A stretch of DNA of 64,000 bases from Mycolicibacterium sp. YH-1 (lineage in GTDB: Bacteria > Actinomycetota > Actinomycetes > Mycobacteriales > Mycobacteriaceae), in the NCBI RefSeq assembly GCF_022557175.1, contig NZ_CP092915.1, forward strand, positions 2,728,001-2,792,000. Reading direction: 5' to 3'. The position numbers and the translations under genes were made by a program. This document shows positions 42,795-50,544 of this stretch, piece by piece; the first letter of the stretch is position 1, and each line of letters begins with the position of its first letter. The notes below the pieces were generated by a model, which did no database searches, was not told the origin of the DNA, and saw nothing but the letters and a program-made list of their open reading frames with translations.

Positions 42795-43876
42795 TGGGTA
42801 AGTACCGTGGATCATCGCTGGTCCGAGCCGGTTTCATCGGTGTCGTGCTCATCGCGCTGATCGTCACCGTCGGGCTGCGGCCCGAACAGCTGTGGTCGAT
42901 GGCGACGTCGATACGGCACCAGGCACTGTTCACCGAGGCCGGCGGGCTCACCTCGGGAAATGACGTCAAGATCTCAGGGGTCAAGAAGGGCAGCGTCTCC
43001 GCCGTTGAGCTGCACAACGGCAAGGCGTTGGTGACGTTCAGCCTAGACAGCAGTGTCCGTCTCGGACGGGACACCACGGCGCACATCCGGACCGGAACGC
43101 TGCTGGGGGAGAGGATGTTGACCCTCGAGCCGACCGGCGGCGGATCGCTGGGCCGAACCGATGTCATCCCGTTGTCGCGCACGTCATCCCCGTACTCGCT
43201 GACCCAGGCGGTCAGTGACTTCACCACGAACACCGCGGGCACCGACACGGCGTCGCTCAATCACTCACTCGACACGCTGTCGGAGACCATCGACCGCATC
43301 GCGCCCACGCTGGGTCCCACGTTCGACGGGATGACACGGCTCTCCGCGTCCTTGAATGGCAGGGGCGAGACGCTGCGCGACCTGCTGAAGAGCGCGGCCG
43401 ATGTGACGGGGGTGCTGTCGCAACGCAGCCAACAGGTCAACACTCTGATGCTCAACGCCAACGACCTGATGGGCGTGCTCGAGCAGCGGCGCTACGCGAT
43501 CGTGAATCTGCTGGCCAACACCTCGGCGGTGGCGGAGCACTTGACCGGCCTGGTGCGTGACAACGAGCAGGAACTCGCGCCGACCCTGAAGAAGCTCAAC
43601 ACCGTGACCGAGATGTTGCAGCGAAACCGGGACAACATCGCCAAAGCCCTTGACGGACTGGCGAAGTACCAGGTGACACAGGGGGAGGCCGTTAACAACG
43701 GCTACTACTACAACGCGTTTGTCGGCAACCTCTTACCGTCGCAGTCCCTACAGCCGTTCTTCGACTACGCATTCGGATTCCGTCGTGGTGTCGACGCCGG
43801 GCAACCACCGGACAACGCCGGCCCGCGCGCCGAGTTCCCCATGCCCTACAACGGCATTCCAGGAGGGTCACGATGA
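42794..43876 (+). CDS. mceC: MceC family protein
   Basis: 360 residues. Anchor RAGFIGVVLIALIVTVGL (about 11-28), MCE domain ALFTEAGGLTSGNDVKISGV near 45-64 and VKKGSVSAVEL. The C-terminal part is helical and ends Pro/Gly-rich. ATG 42794 overlaps the mceB stop and has GGAGAG 6 nt upstream; an ATG five codons earlier is possible. It overlaps mceD by 4 nt. Confidence 0.9.
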   Translation: MGKYRGSSLVRAGFIGVVLIALIVTVGLRPEQLWSMATSIRHQALFTEAGGLTSGNDVKISGVKKGSVSAVELHNGKALVTFSLDSSVRLGRDTTAHIRTGTLLGERMLTLEPTGGGSLGRTDVIPLSRTSSPYSLTQAVSDFTTNTAGTDTASLNHSLDTLSETIDRIAPTLGPTFDGMTRLSASLNGRGETLRDLLKSAADVTGVLSQRSQQVNTLMLNANDLMGVLEQRRYAIVNLLANTSAVAEHLTGLVRDNEQELAPTLKKLNTVTEMLQRNRDNIAKALDGLAKYQVTQGEAVNNGYYYNAFVGNLLPSQSLQPFFDYAFGFRRGVDAGQPPDNAGPRAEFPMPYNGIPGGSR

Positions 43877-45351
43877 CCGGACGGCGGCGCAGCGTGAAGC
43901 TGCTCTTGATCGTATTGGTGACGCTGCTGGCTGCGGGCGGGGCAATAGTGGTACGGCTGGCGTACTTCGAACCGAGGACCATCACCGCATACTTCACCTC
44001 TGCCACCTCGATCTATCCCGGTGATGAGGTGCGAGTCTCCGGAGTGCGGGTGGGGACCATCGAGTCCATCGAGCCCGAGGAGTCGCAGGCCAGGATGACG
44101 CTGGCCATCGATCGTGACGTGCCGATCCCGGCCGACGCCAAGGCCGTAGTCGTCGCGCAGAATCTCGTCGCGGCCAGATACGTACAGCTGACGCCGGCCT
44201 ACGAGGCCGACGTGTCGGCGGGACCGGTTATGCCCGACGGCGCCGTGATCGGCCTCGACCGGACGGCCGTTCCGGTGGAGTGGGATGAGGTCAAGACCCA
44301 ATTGTCCAGGCTGGCAGCCGAACTGGGGCCATCTGAGGACGGCCAGACCGGTGTCTCATCGAGTTCGATGGGGCGCCTGATCGACAGCGCGGCCAACGCG
44401 ATGGACGGTAACGGGGACAAGCTGCGCGAGACCATCGCCCAGCTGTCCGGCGTCGGCCGAATCCTGGCTGACGGCAGTGGAAACCTCGTCGACATCATCG
44501 AGAATCTTCAGGTCTTCGTGGGCGCACTTCGGGTCAGCAATGTGCAGATCGTCCAGTTCCAGAATCGACTGGCGACAGTCAGCAGCCTCGTCGACGCCAG
44601 CAGGTCCGACATCGACACGACGCTCACCAAGCTGGCAGAGGCGGTCGGCGAGGTGAAGCGTTTCATCGCGGAGAGTCGGGACGCCACGTCCGAGCAGGTT
44701 GAACGGCTGGCAGACGTCACGCAGAACCTGGCGGACAACCGTCTCAAGCTGGAGAACGTCCTGCACGTTGCGCCCAACGCGATCGGCAACGGCTACAACA
44801 TCTACAACCCGGACACCGGAACAATGCTCGGCGCGTTCGCGATGGGCAACTTCGCCAACCCAGTCCAGCTGGTCTGCTCGGCGATCGGGGCTCTCGAGAA
44901 CGCGACCAGTGCCGAAACCGCCAAGCTGTGCGCCGATTACCTGGGACCGGCCCTCAAGCTGCTCAACTTCAACTACCTGCCGATGCCGATCAACGCCTAT
45001 CTGGCGAAGTCGCCTAGCCCGGGCAACCTGATCTACTCGGAGCCGAAGCTGGCCCCCGGCGGTGAGGGGGCGAGCGCCCCCATGCCGTCGACGGACATCT
45101 CGGTATCGGCCTACACCGGCGCAGGCGATGTGCCACCGCCACTTGCACCCAACGGTCCCGCACTTCCCCCGGGCGTGTACGCGCCAGGTGGACTGCCGGC
45201 CAACCCGACACCGGCACTGTTCCCCGGTGCGCCGGTGCCCGCCGGCGTGGCCATGCCCGGCCCGGCCACGCCGCCCACTCTCCGCGACATGCTGTACCCG
45301 GCGGAAGCCGCTCCGGCACCGGGCCCGGTTGAAGGGACACCCCCGGCATGA
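43873..45351 (+). CDS. mceD: MceD family protein
   Basis: 492 residues. Anchor VKLLLIVLVTLLAAGGAIVV (about 7-26), MCE domain YFTSATSIYPGDEVRVSGVR near 38-57, VGTIESIEP, then a helical domain. The last 100 residues are rich in Pro and Ala (GDVPPPLAPNGPALPPGVYA), as in other MceD proteins, perhaps interacting with the cell wall. GAGGGTCACG upstream gives a ribosome site. It overlaps mceE by 4 nt. Confidence 0.92.
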   Translation: MTGRRRSVKLLLIVLVTLLAAGGAIVVRLAYFEPRTITAYFTSATSIYPGDEVRVSGVRVGTIESIEPEESQARMTLAIDRDVPIPADAKAVVVAQNLVAARYVQLTPAYEADVSAGPVMPDGAVIGLDRTAVPVEWDEVKTQLSRLAAELGPSEDGQTGVSSSSMGRLIDSAANAMDGNGDKLRETIAQLSGVGRILADGSGNLVDIIENLQVFVGALRVSNVQIVQFQNRLATVSSLVDASRSDIDTTLTKLAEAVGEVKRFIAESRDATSEQVERLADVTQNLADNRLKLENVLHVAPNAIGNGYNIYNPDTGTMLGAFAMGNFANPVQLVCSAIGALENATSAETAKLCADYLGPALKLLNFNYLPMPINAYLAKSPSPGNLIYSEPKLAPGGEGASAPMPSTDISVSAYTGAGDVPPPLAPNGPALPPGVYAPGGLPANPTPALFPGAPVPAGVAMPGPATPPTLRDMLYPAEAAPAPGPVEGTPPA

Positions 45352-46535
45352 CCAGACAGCGTTCGTTGGCTCGGATGGCAGCGGTGGCGTCCTGCGTGGT
45401 GCTCACCGCATCGGGATGCGCCTTCGAGGGGTTGAACTCACTGGCGCTGCCAGGCACCGTGGGGCGTGGGCCAGATGCCGCCATCTACCACGTCGAGATC
45501 GCCAATGTCGGTACCCTGGAATCCAATTCACCGGTCCTGGTCGGCGACGTCGTGGTCGGTACGGTCGGACGGATGCGCCTGACGGGCTGGCACGCCGACG
45601 TCGAGGTGTCGGTGAAGCCGGATGTGGTCGTGCCCGCCAACGCCATTGCCACCGTCGGGCAGACCAGCCTGCTGGGATCGATGCACCTGGCGCTGAATCC
45701 GCCGGTGGGCCAGAAGCCGAGCGGCACGCTGGCACCCGGCGCCGTGATCGGACTGAGCAGTTCGTCGTCCTATCCGTCGACCGAGCAGACGCTGTCGTCA
45801 CTGTCCGTCGTCGTCAACGGGGGCGGTCTGGGTCAGGCCGGGGACATCATCAGGGAGTTCAGTGCGGCGATGAACGGTAGGGAGGCCCCCATCCGTGATC
45901 TGCTGACCCGGCTGAACGACTTCATCGGAATCTTCGACTCGCAGCGTGACCAGATCATCGGATCCATTGCGGCACTTGACCGATTGTCCGCCGGATTCGC
46001 AGAGCAGAACGATGTCCTCGCCGCCGCGTTGCACAGGATTCCGCCTGCGCTGGAGGTGCTCGTCAAACAACGCCCGCAGATCACGACGGCGCTGCGGGAG
46101 TTGGGCGCGTTCAGCGACACCGCGACAGCGCTGATCGACGACACCGGGGCCGACCTGGTGCGCAACCTGCAGAATCTGGAGCCGACGCTGCGGTCGCTCG
46201 CCGACGTCGGCCCCGACCTGGGCACCGTACTCAGCTACGCCCCGACCTTCCCCTACACCCAGAACTTCATCGACCGGGCGATCAGGGGCGACTACATGAA
46301 CCAGTTCATCGTCTTCGACTTCACCGTGCCCCGGTTGAAGCGCGGGTTGTTCCTCGGTACGAGATGGGGTCAGGAGGGGATGTCGATGACGCCAGCGCCG
46401 GGTGACCCCTGGTACTCCACCTACACCCTCGATCCGCTCAAGGCGCCCGTCACACCGGCTCCGCCGGAGGTGGCCGACCTGCCGCCGCTCGTCGACGATC
46501 AGGCTCTGACACCTCCTGTCGCGGAAGGTAACTGA
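45348..46535 (+). CDS. mceE: MceE family lipoprotein
   Basis: 395 residues. The signal peptide ends in the lipobox LTASGC with Cys at about 24, so it is a lipoprotein, as usual for MceE (LprK/LprN type). The MCE domain reads YHVEIANVGTLESNSPVLVG and VGTVGRMRLTGW near 45-80. The tail carries TPAPPEVADLPPLVDDQ. Overlaps: 4 nt with mceD and 1 nt with mceF. It is the lipid-anchored member of the Mce complex. Confidence 0.93.
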   Translation: MTRQRSLARMAAVASCVVLTASGCAFEGLNSLALPGTVGRGPDAAIYHVEIANVGTLESNSPVLVGDVVVGTVGRMRLTGWHADVEVSVKPDVVVPANAIATVGQTSLLGSMHLALNPPVGQKPSGTLAPGAVIGLSSSSSYPSTEQTLSSLSVVVNGGGLGQAGDIIREFSAAMNGREAPIRDLLTRLNDFIGIFDSQRDQIIGSIAALDRLSAGFAEQNDVLAAALHRIPPALEVLVKQRPQITTALRELGAFSDTATALIDDTGADLVRNLQNLEPTLRSLADVGPDLGTVLSYAPTFPYTQNFIDRAIRGDYMNQFIVFDFTVPRLKRGLFLGTRWGQEGMSMTPAPGDPWYSTYTLDPLKAPVTPAPPEVADLPPLVDDQALTPPVAEGN

Positions 46536-48022
46536 TGCTCACCAGGTTTGTGCGTATCCAGCTGATCATCTTCACTATCGCATCGGTCATCGGCGTCTCC
46601 ACGATGGTGGTCGTCTACATGCAGGCACCCACCATGCTGAACATCGGTCGCATGAAGGTGGTTGTGGAACTACCCGGCACCGGCGGCCTCTACCGGTTCT
46701 CCAACGTCACGTATCGCGGTGTGCAGATCGGGAAGGTCACCGATGTGATCCCGACCAGAGGCGGCGCCGAGGCAACACTGTCGCTGGACACGTCCTACGA
46801 CATCCCGGCCGACGTCCATGCCGAGGTTCGAAGCGTGTCCGCCGTCGGTGAGCAGTATCTGGATCTGCTGCCCCAAGGCGCGTCGTCAGACCCAACGACA
46901 CCCCGCCTGCGCGACGGCTCCGTCATACCAAGGGACAACACATCGATTCCCCAGGCAGTCGGTCCGATGCTCGACCAGGTCAGTTCGCTACTGGACAGTG
47001 TGCCGAAGGACCGCATCGGCGATCTGCTCGACGAATCGTTCAAGGGGCTCAACGGATCCGGATTCGACCTCGGATCACTGATGGACTCGGGCGCGAAGCT
47101 GGTGGGCGACTCCAACGACGTCGCCGAGCAGATGCGATCGCTCGTCGATGACGGCCGGCCCCTGCTCGACGGTCAGCAGCAGTCCATTGACGACATCAAG
47201 ACGTGGGCGGGCAGCCTGGCCAGGATCACCGAACGCGTCGCCGTGAACGATGCGCATGTCCGGACCATCATGGAGGTCGGACCCGGGGCAGCGGATGAGG
47301 CCTCGGCTCTGCTCAATCAGGTCAAGCCGACCCTGCCGGTGCTGATGGCGAACATGACCACCGTGGGTCAGGTGGCCGTGACCTACCACGCGTCGATCGA
47401 ACAGCTTCTTGTGCTCCTTCCACCGTATGTCGCGGCGACACAGACCGTCGGTGTGGCGCGGAACAACCCGACCGGTATGGCGATGGGGGACTTCACCCTC
47501 AGCATGAACGATCCGCCGGCGTGTACGGTCGGCTTCCTGCCGCCGTCGTCGTGGCGGTCACCGGGTGATCTGTCGGATGTCGACACTCCCGACGGTCTGT
47601 ACTGCAAGCTCCCGCAGGATTCGCCGATCGGTGTTCGTGGCGCACGCAACTACCCCTGCATGGGGCAGCCGGGAAAGCGTGCTCCGACCGTCGAGATGTG
47701 CGAGAGCGACAAGCCCTACGAGCCATTGGCGATGCGTCAGCACGTACTTGGGCCCTACCCAATCGATCCGAACCTGATCGCCCAGGGCGTTGCGCCCGAC
47801 GATCGTGTCAATCCCGGCGAGCATATCTACGGCCCGGTCGAGGGGACGCCACCGGGGGTGGCGCCGAGTTCCTCGTCGACCGGTGAATCGGTCGGTCCGT
47901 CGGTGGCGGTCGCCACCTACGATCCTGAGACCGGCCGGTACGCCACTCCCGACGGCAAGGTGTACCGGCAGGCCGACTTGGCGACACCGGCCGGGACGTG
48001 GGAGGACCTGCTTCCCAAGTAG
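46535..48022 (+). CDS. mceF: MceF family protein
   Basis: 495 residues. Anchor RIQLIIFTIASVIGVSTMVV (about 7-26), MCE domain VELPGTGGLYRFSNVTYRGV near 45-64 and QIGKVTDVIPTRGG. The long helical part has DQVSSLLDSVPKDRIGDLLD. The C-terminal half has paired cysteines (PACTVGF, LYCKLPQ, YPCMGQP, EMCESD) suggesting disulfides, and ends with GRYATPDGKVYRQADL. Last gene of the Mce operon; no Mam (mce-associated membrane) genes follow, unlike in mce1 and mce4 operons. Confidence 0.92.
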   Translation: MLTRFVRIQLIIFTIASVIGVSTMVVVYMQAPTMLNIGRMKVVVELPGTGGLYRFSNVTYRGVQIGKVTDVIPTRGGAEATLSLDTSYDIPADVHAEVRSVSAVGEQYLDLLPQGASSDPTTPRLRDGSVIPRDNTSIPQAVGPMLDQVSSLLDSVPKDRIGDLLDESFKGLNGSGFDLGSLMDSGAKLVGDSNDVAEQMRSLVDDGRPLLDGQQQSIDDIKTWAGSLARITERVAVNDAHVRTIMEVGPGAADEASALLNQVKPTLPVLMANMTTVGQVAVTYHASIEQLLVLLPPYVAATQTVGVARNNPTGMAMGDFTLSMNDPPACTVGFLPPSSWRSPGDLSDVDTPDGLYCKLPQDSPIGVRGARNYPCMGQPGKRAPTVEMCESDKPYEPLAMRQHVLGPYPIDPNLIAQGVAPDDRVNPGEHIYGPVEGTPPGVAPSSSSTGESVGPSVAVATYDPETGRYATPDGKVYRQADLATPAGTWEDLLPK

Positions 48023-48051
48023 CGGTGAATAGCGTTGTGAGGGAGGGTGGT

Positions 48052-48570
48052 TCAGGAATCCGATTTGACGAGCTTGAACGGCATGTTGATGAACAGGGGC
48101 AGACTGATGCCGCATGCTCCGCTGATGCCGGTCGTCTGATCCTCACCGACCAGCGTTGTCGACATCGGATCGACCCGACCGCCGTCGGGCGTCGTGGGGG
48201 CGAACCGGAAGACTTGCAGACCGGCGGAGGCGGTGCCGTTCGGGCACGGCTGCCAGTTCTCCACCGTCCGCTTGACGTACCACACGCCGCCCGTCTTGTA
48301 GACGGGCGCGGTCCAGCCGAAATCGCTTGACACCGTGCCGGTGCACTCGGTCGGGTAACTGCACTGGGTGGTGATGGTCCAGGTGCTGCGAATGCTGACC
48401 TCGTCGTGGAATCGTTCGTTGGTCTTCGCCCACTCGCCGTTGGACGTGGCCGTGTAGGTGCCGTTGAGGCCCCACTGCTCGCCGTTGGCCACCGACGGTG
48501 GTGCAGTCACGATCAGGCCGAGCATTGCCGCTGCCGCCGCCGCGGCGCCGAGCGTTTTCGGTGTTCGCAT
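48052..48570 (-). CDS. Small secreted protein of unknown function
   Basis: 172 residues with signal peptide (LGAAAAAAAMLGLIVTAPPSVANG, about 7-30). The mature part is beta-rich with Trp and cysteines (TTQCSYPTECTGTV, NWQPCPNG, GACGIS), so disulfides are likely. Such proteins recur in mycobacterial genomes but have no assigned function. ATG 48570 is chosen because GAGGAGCG lies just upstream; the frame runs on without a signal peptide. A TACCTT -10 box at 48626-48631 and site 9 suit a 48-nt leader. Confidence 0.75.
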   Translation of the reverse strand: MRTPKTLGAAAAAAAMLGLIVTAPPSVANGEQWGLNGTYTATSNGEWAKTNERFHDEVSIRSTWTITTQCSYPTECTGTVSSDFGWTAPVYKTGGVWYVKRTVENWQPCPNGTASAGLQVFRFAPTTPDGGRVDPMSTTLVGEDQTTGISGACGISLPLFINMPFKLVKSDS

Positions 48571-48625
48571 CCCACGCTCCTCAACACGCCGCGACATGGT
48601 CACCGACGTTGATCCAATTCGCGCC

Positions 48626-48631
48626 AAGGTA
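48626..48631 (-). promoter_or_regulatory. Predicted -10 box of the 48052-48570 gene
   Basis: TACCTT on the minus strand at the distance from site 9 seen in the other promoters. Confidence 0.4.
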
Positions 48632-48663
48632 TCCCGCAGTTCGCGTCGGATATGCCGTTGCGC

Positions 48664-48674
48664 CCGCTGAGCGG
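48664..48674. promoter_or_regulatory. Island operator site 9 (CCGCTGAGCGG, perfect palindrome)
   Basis: 45 nt upstream of ATG 48719 and 94 nt from the divergent ATG 48570. It is the best match to the symmetric consensus, with GGACA on one flank. Confidence 0.55.
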
Positions 48675-48706
48675 ACAGTTCGGGCGTCGACCCACAGCGC
48701 GCGTGC

Positions 48707-48712
48707 CAGGGT
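48707..48712 (+). promoter_or_regulatory. Possible leaderless -10 box of the 48719-49099 gene
   Basis: CAGGGT, 6 nt before ATG 48719. The same bases (AGGGTGAG) could alternatively serve as a ribosome site. Confidence 0.3.
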
Positions 48713-48718
48713 GAGCGC

Positions 48719-49099
48719 ATGCGGCGGATTCTGATTGCCAGCGTGGTGGCGGTGCTCACCGTGGGCCTGGGTTCACCTGTGGCGGCGAAGGCCGACCCGT
48801 CGTCGTGTGACGATGCCTGGTGCACACCGGGTGTCACCCCGGGAGTGGCCCTCGGTGCCGCGTGTGGAGATACTGGTCATTACGTGTTCGGCACCACGTC
48901 GTGGGGGCGATTGGTGTTCTGCGGGTCGCCACGTCGATACGAGCCGAGGTACTTCAGATCCCCGTTGATGATGGGAGTCAAGGATGAGCACGCCGTCTGT
49001 CAGGGGCATGAGGCGCGCGTTGCGCAGGCCCCGGACGGTCTTTTCCTCAGCTGCCAGACAATCGATGGCACGCCACGGTGGGTGCGCGGCGATGCCTAG
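48719..49099 (+). CDS. Small secreted cysteine-containing protein
   Basis: 126 residues. Signal peptide ILIASVVAVLTVGLGSPVAAKA (about 4-25), then SSCDDAWCTPGVTPG, AACGDTG, VFCGSP, AVCQGH and LSCQTID: six cysteines, probably three disulfides. No recognised family. It overlaps the next gene by 8 nt and is likely translated with it. Confidence 0.72.
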   Translation: MRRILIASVVAVLTVGLGSPVAAKADPSSCDDAWCTPGVTPGVALGAACGDTGHYVFGTTSWGRLVFCGSPRRYEPRYFRSPLMMGVKDEHAVCQGHEARVAQAPDGLFLSCQTIDGTPRWVRGDA

Positions 49100-49535
49100 C
49101 GCGCGCAAAGCGGGCGCGACCAACACAATCCGCGTGTTGGGCGGGGCCACCGCGATGCTGACGGCGGGTATCGTCCTCGGACCCGCGACCTCGGGCGCAG
49201 AGGAACCGGCAACCCATCGCGTGACGTACACCGTCACGTCCCGCACGCCGGTTCAGGCGGACGTCTACTACCGCGATACCGATCCGCCCTCATGGGCGGA
49301 CTACAGCCACAATCCGTACCTGTTCAGTCCCCGCGCAATCGCTCGAATTGGTCCGGCCTCACCCTGGGTGCTGGAGGTCGCGCTGGCCGATCCGAGGCAG
49401 TGGGCAATGGTGAGCGCCACCAGCGGAATGGATTCGGCCCCAGCGGATTTCCGATGCGAGTTGGCGGTCGATGGCGTGGTCGTCGCGTCCAGTGACGGGC
49501 CACGGGGAGCGCTGTGCTCGCTGCGGAACTGGTAG
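49092..49535 (+). CDS. Secreted MmpS-like protein
   Basis: 147 residues. A hydrophobic N-terminal segment (VLGGATAMLTAGIVLGPATSGA, about 14-35) precedes HRVTYTVTSRTPVQADVYYR, SPWVLEVALADPRQWAMVSA and FRCELAVDGVVVASSD...GALC. This pattern (opening YxV strand, a late Cys-x-n-VDG-VV-Cys pair) resembles the C-terminal domain of MmpS proteins, which assist MmpL lipid exporters. No MmpL is nearby. ATG 49092 lies inside the end of the previous gene. The family call is tentative. Confidence 0.65.
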   Translation: MPSARKAGATNTIRVLGGATAMLTAGIVLGPATSGAEEPATHRVTYTVTSRTPVQADVYYRDTDPPSWADYSHNPYLFSPRAIARIGPASPWVLEVALADPRQWAMVSATSGMDSAPADFRCELAVDGVVVASSDGPRGALCSLRNW

Positions 49536-49596
49536 CCGTAGTGTCGGGCCATAGCAGGACGCTCCCGAGTGTGGCAAACCGTTGAGAGGTGATCAG

Positions 49597-50448
49597 GTGC
49601 AGGACGACGTTGATGTGGTGACCTATCGAGTGACTGACGGGGTAGCCGTCGTGACCATGAACCGGCCGCAGTATCGCAACGCGCAGAACTCGGCGATGAC
49701 CTACGCGTTGGACGCCGCCTTCTGCCGCGCCGTCGACGACGAGGACGTTCGGGCGATCGTGCTCTGCGGCAGCGGTGAGCACTTCAGTGCGGGACACGAT
49801 ATCGGGACGCCGGGACGCGACCATCACGTGCACTACGAGAACCGGGCAGCGCTGTGGTGGGATCACGTGGACCGCGCCGGTGGTGATCAACGCTTCGCCC
49901 GCGAGATGGAGGTCTACCTCGGGATGTGTCGCCGGTGGCGTGAGCTGCCGAAGCCGACCATCGCGATGGTGCATGGTGCGTGCATCGCAGGCGGCCTGAT
50001 GCTGGCGTGGGTATGCGACCTGATCGTGGCGTCCGATGACGCGTTCTTCGCAGATCCCGTCGTGCGCATGGGGATTCCGGGTGTGGAGTACTTCGCGCAC
50101 CCGTGGGTGCTTGGGCCGCGGTTCGCCAAGGAGATCCTCTACACCGGTGATCGGTTCACCGCCCAGCGCGCCTACGAGGTCGGGATGGTCAGCCGGGTGG
50201 TGCCGCGCGCTGATCTGGAGCGCGAGGCGATGTCGTTGGCTGCGCGGATCGCCACGATGCCCGGATTCGGGCTGGCTCTCACCAAGAGGGCCGTCAACCA
50301 GTGTGAGGATCAGATGGGCCTGCGCAACGGAATCGACGCGGCGTTCGGCCTGCACCACTTCGCGCACGCGCACAACGTCGAGGTGGGTTCGGACTCCCTC
50401 GGTGGTGTCGACCTCAAGGGGATGACCAGGCGGCCCGACGCGCAGTAG
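49597..50448 (+). CDS. Enoyl-CoA hydratase/isomerase family protein
   Basis: 283 residues. VVTMNRPQYRNAQNSAMTYA near 20-39, HFSAGHDIGTPG near 67 (oxyanion Gly region), MVHGACIAGGLMLAWVCDLI near 123 and VGMVSRVVPRADLE near 205 are crotonase signatures. The insertion after the DIG motif (HHVHYENRAALWWDHVDRAG) is unusual and typical of a mycobacterial subgroup. GTG 49597 has GAGAGG 6-7 nt upstream. It would hydrate or isomerise an unsaturated acyl-CoA from the FadD/FadE route. It is convergent with glnA1. Confidence 0.88.
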   Translation: MQDDVDVVTYRVTDGVAVVTMNRPQYRNAQNSAMTYALDAAFCRAVDDEDVRAIVLCGSGEHFSAGHDIGTPGRDHHVHYENRAALWWDHVDRAGGDQRFAREMEVYLGMCRRWRELPKPTIAMVHGACIAGGLMLAWVCDLIVASDDAFFADPVVRMGIPGVEYFAHPWVLGPRFAKEILYTGDRFTAQRAYEVGMVSRVVPRADLEREAMSLAARIATMPGFGLALTKRAVNQCEDQMGLRNGIDAAFGLHHFAHAHNVEVGSDSLGGVDLKGMTRRPDAQ

Positions 50449-50469
50449 CGCGAGCGCCTCCCAAACGCA

Positions 50470-50502
50470 GACGAGTCCACCCGCTGAGCGGATGGACTCG
50501 TC
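50470..50502. terminator. Bidirectional hairpin between echA-like gene and glnA1
   Basis: GACGAGTCCA pairs with TGGACTCGTC (10 bp), followed by a C/A mismatch and an inner CCGC-TGA-GCGG stem. It lies between two convergent genes. Confidence 0.8.
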
Positions 50503-50517
50503 GCGAGCTACTACCTG

Positions 50518-50538
50518 GACGTCCTGTGGTTGGACGTC
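50518..50538. terminator. Second hairpin next to the glnA1 stop
   Basis: GACGTCC and GGACGTC (7 bp) flank a 7-nt loop, 6 nt beyond the glnA1 stop. It is weaker than the neighbouring hairpin. Confidence 0.5.
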
Positions 50539-50544
50539 TAGGGG

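Noticed and set aside
50481..50491. CCGCTGAGCGG inside the terminator hairpin as another island operator
   Set aside because: It is the inner stem of a long hairpin between convergent genes, with no promoter at the right distance.
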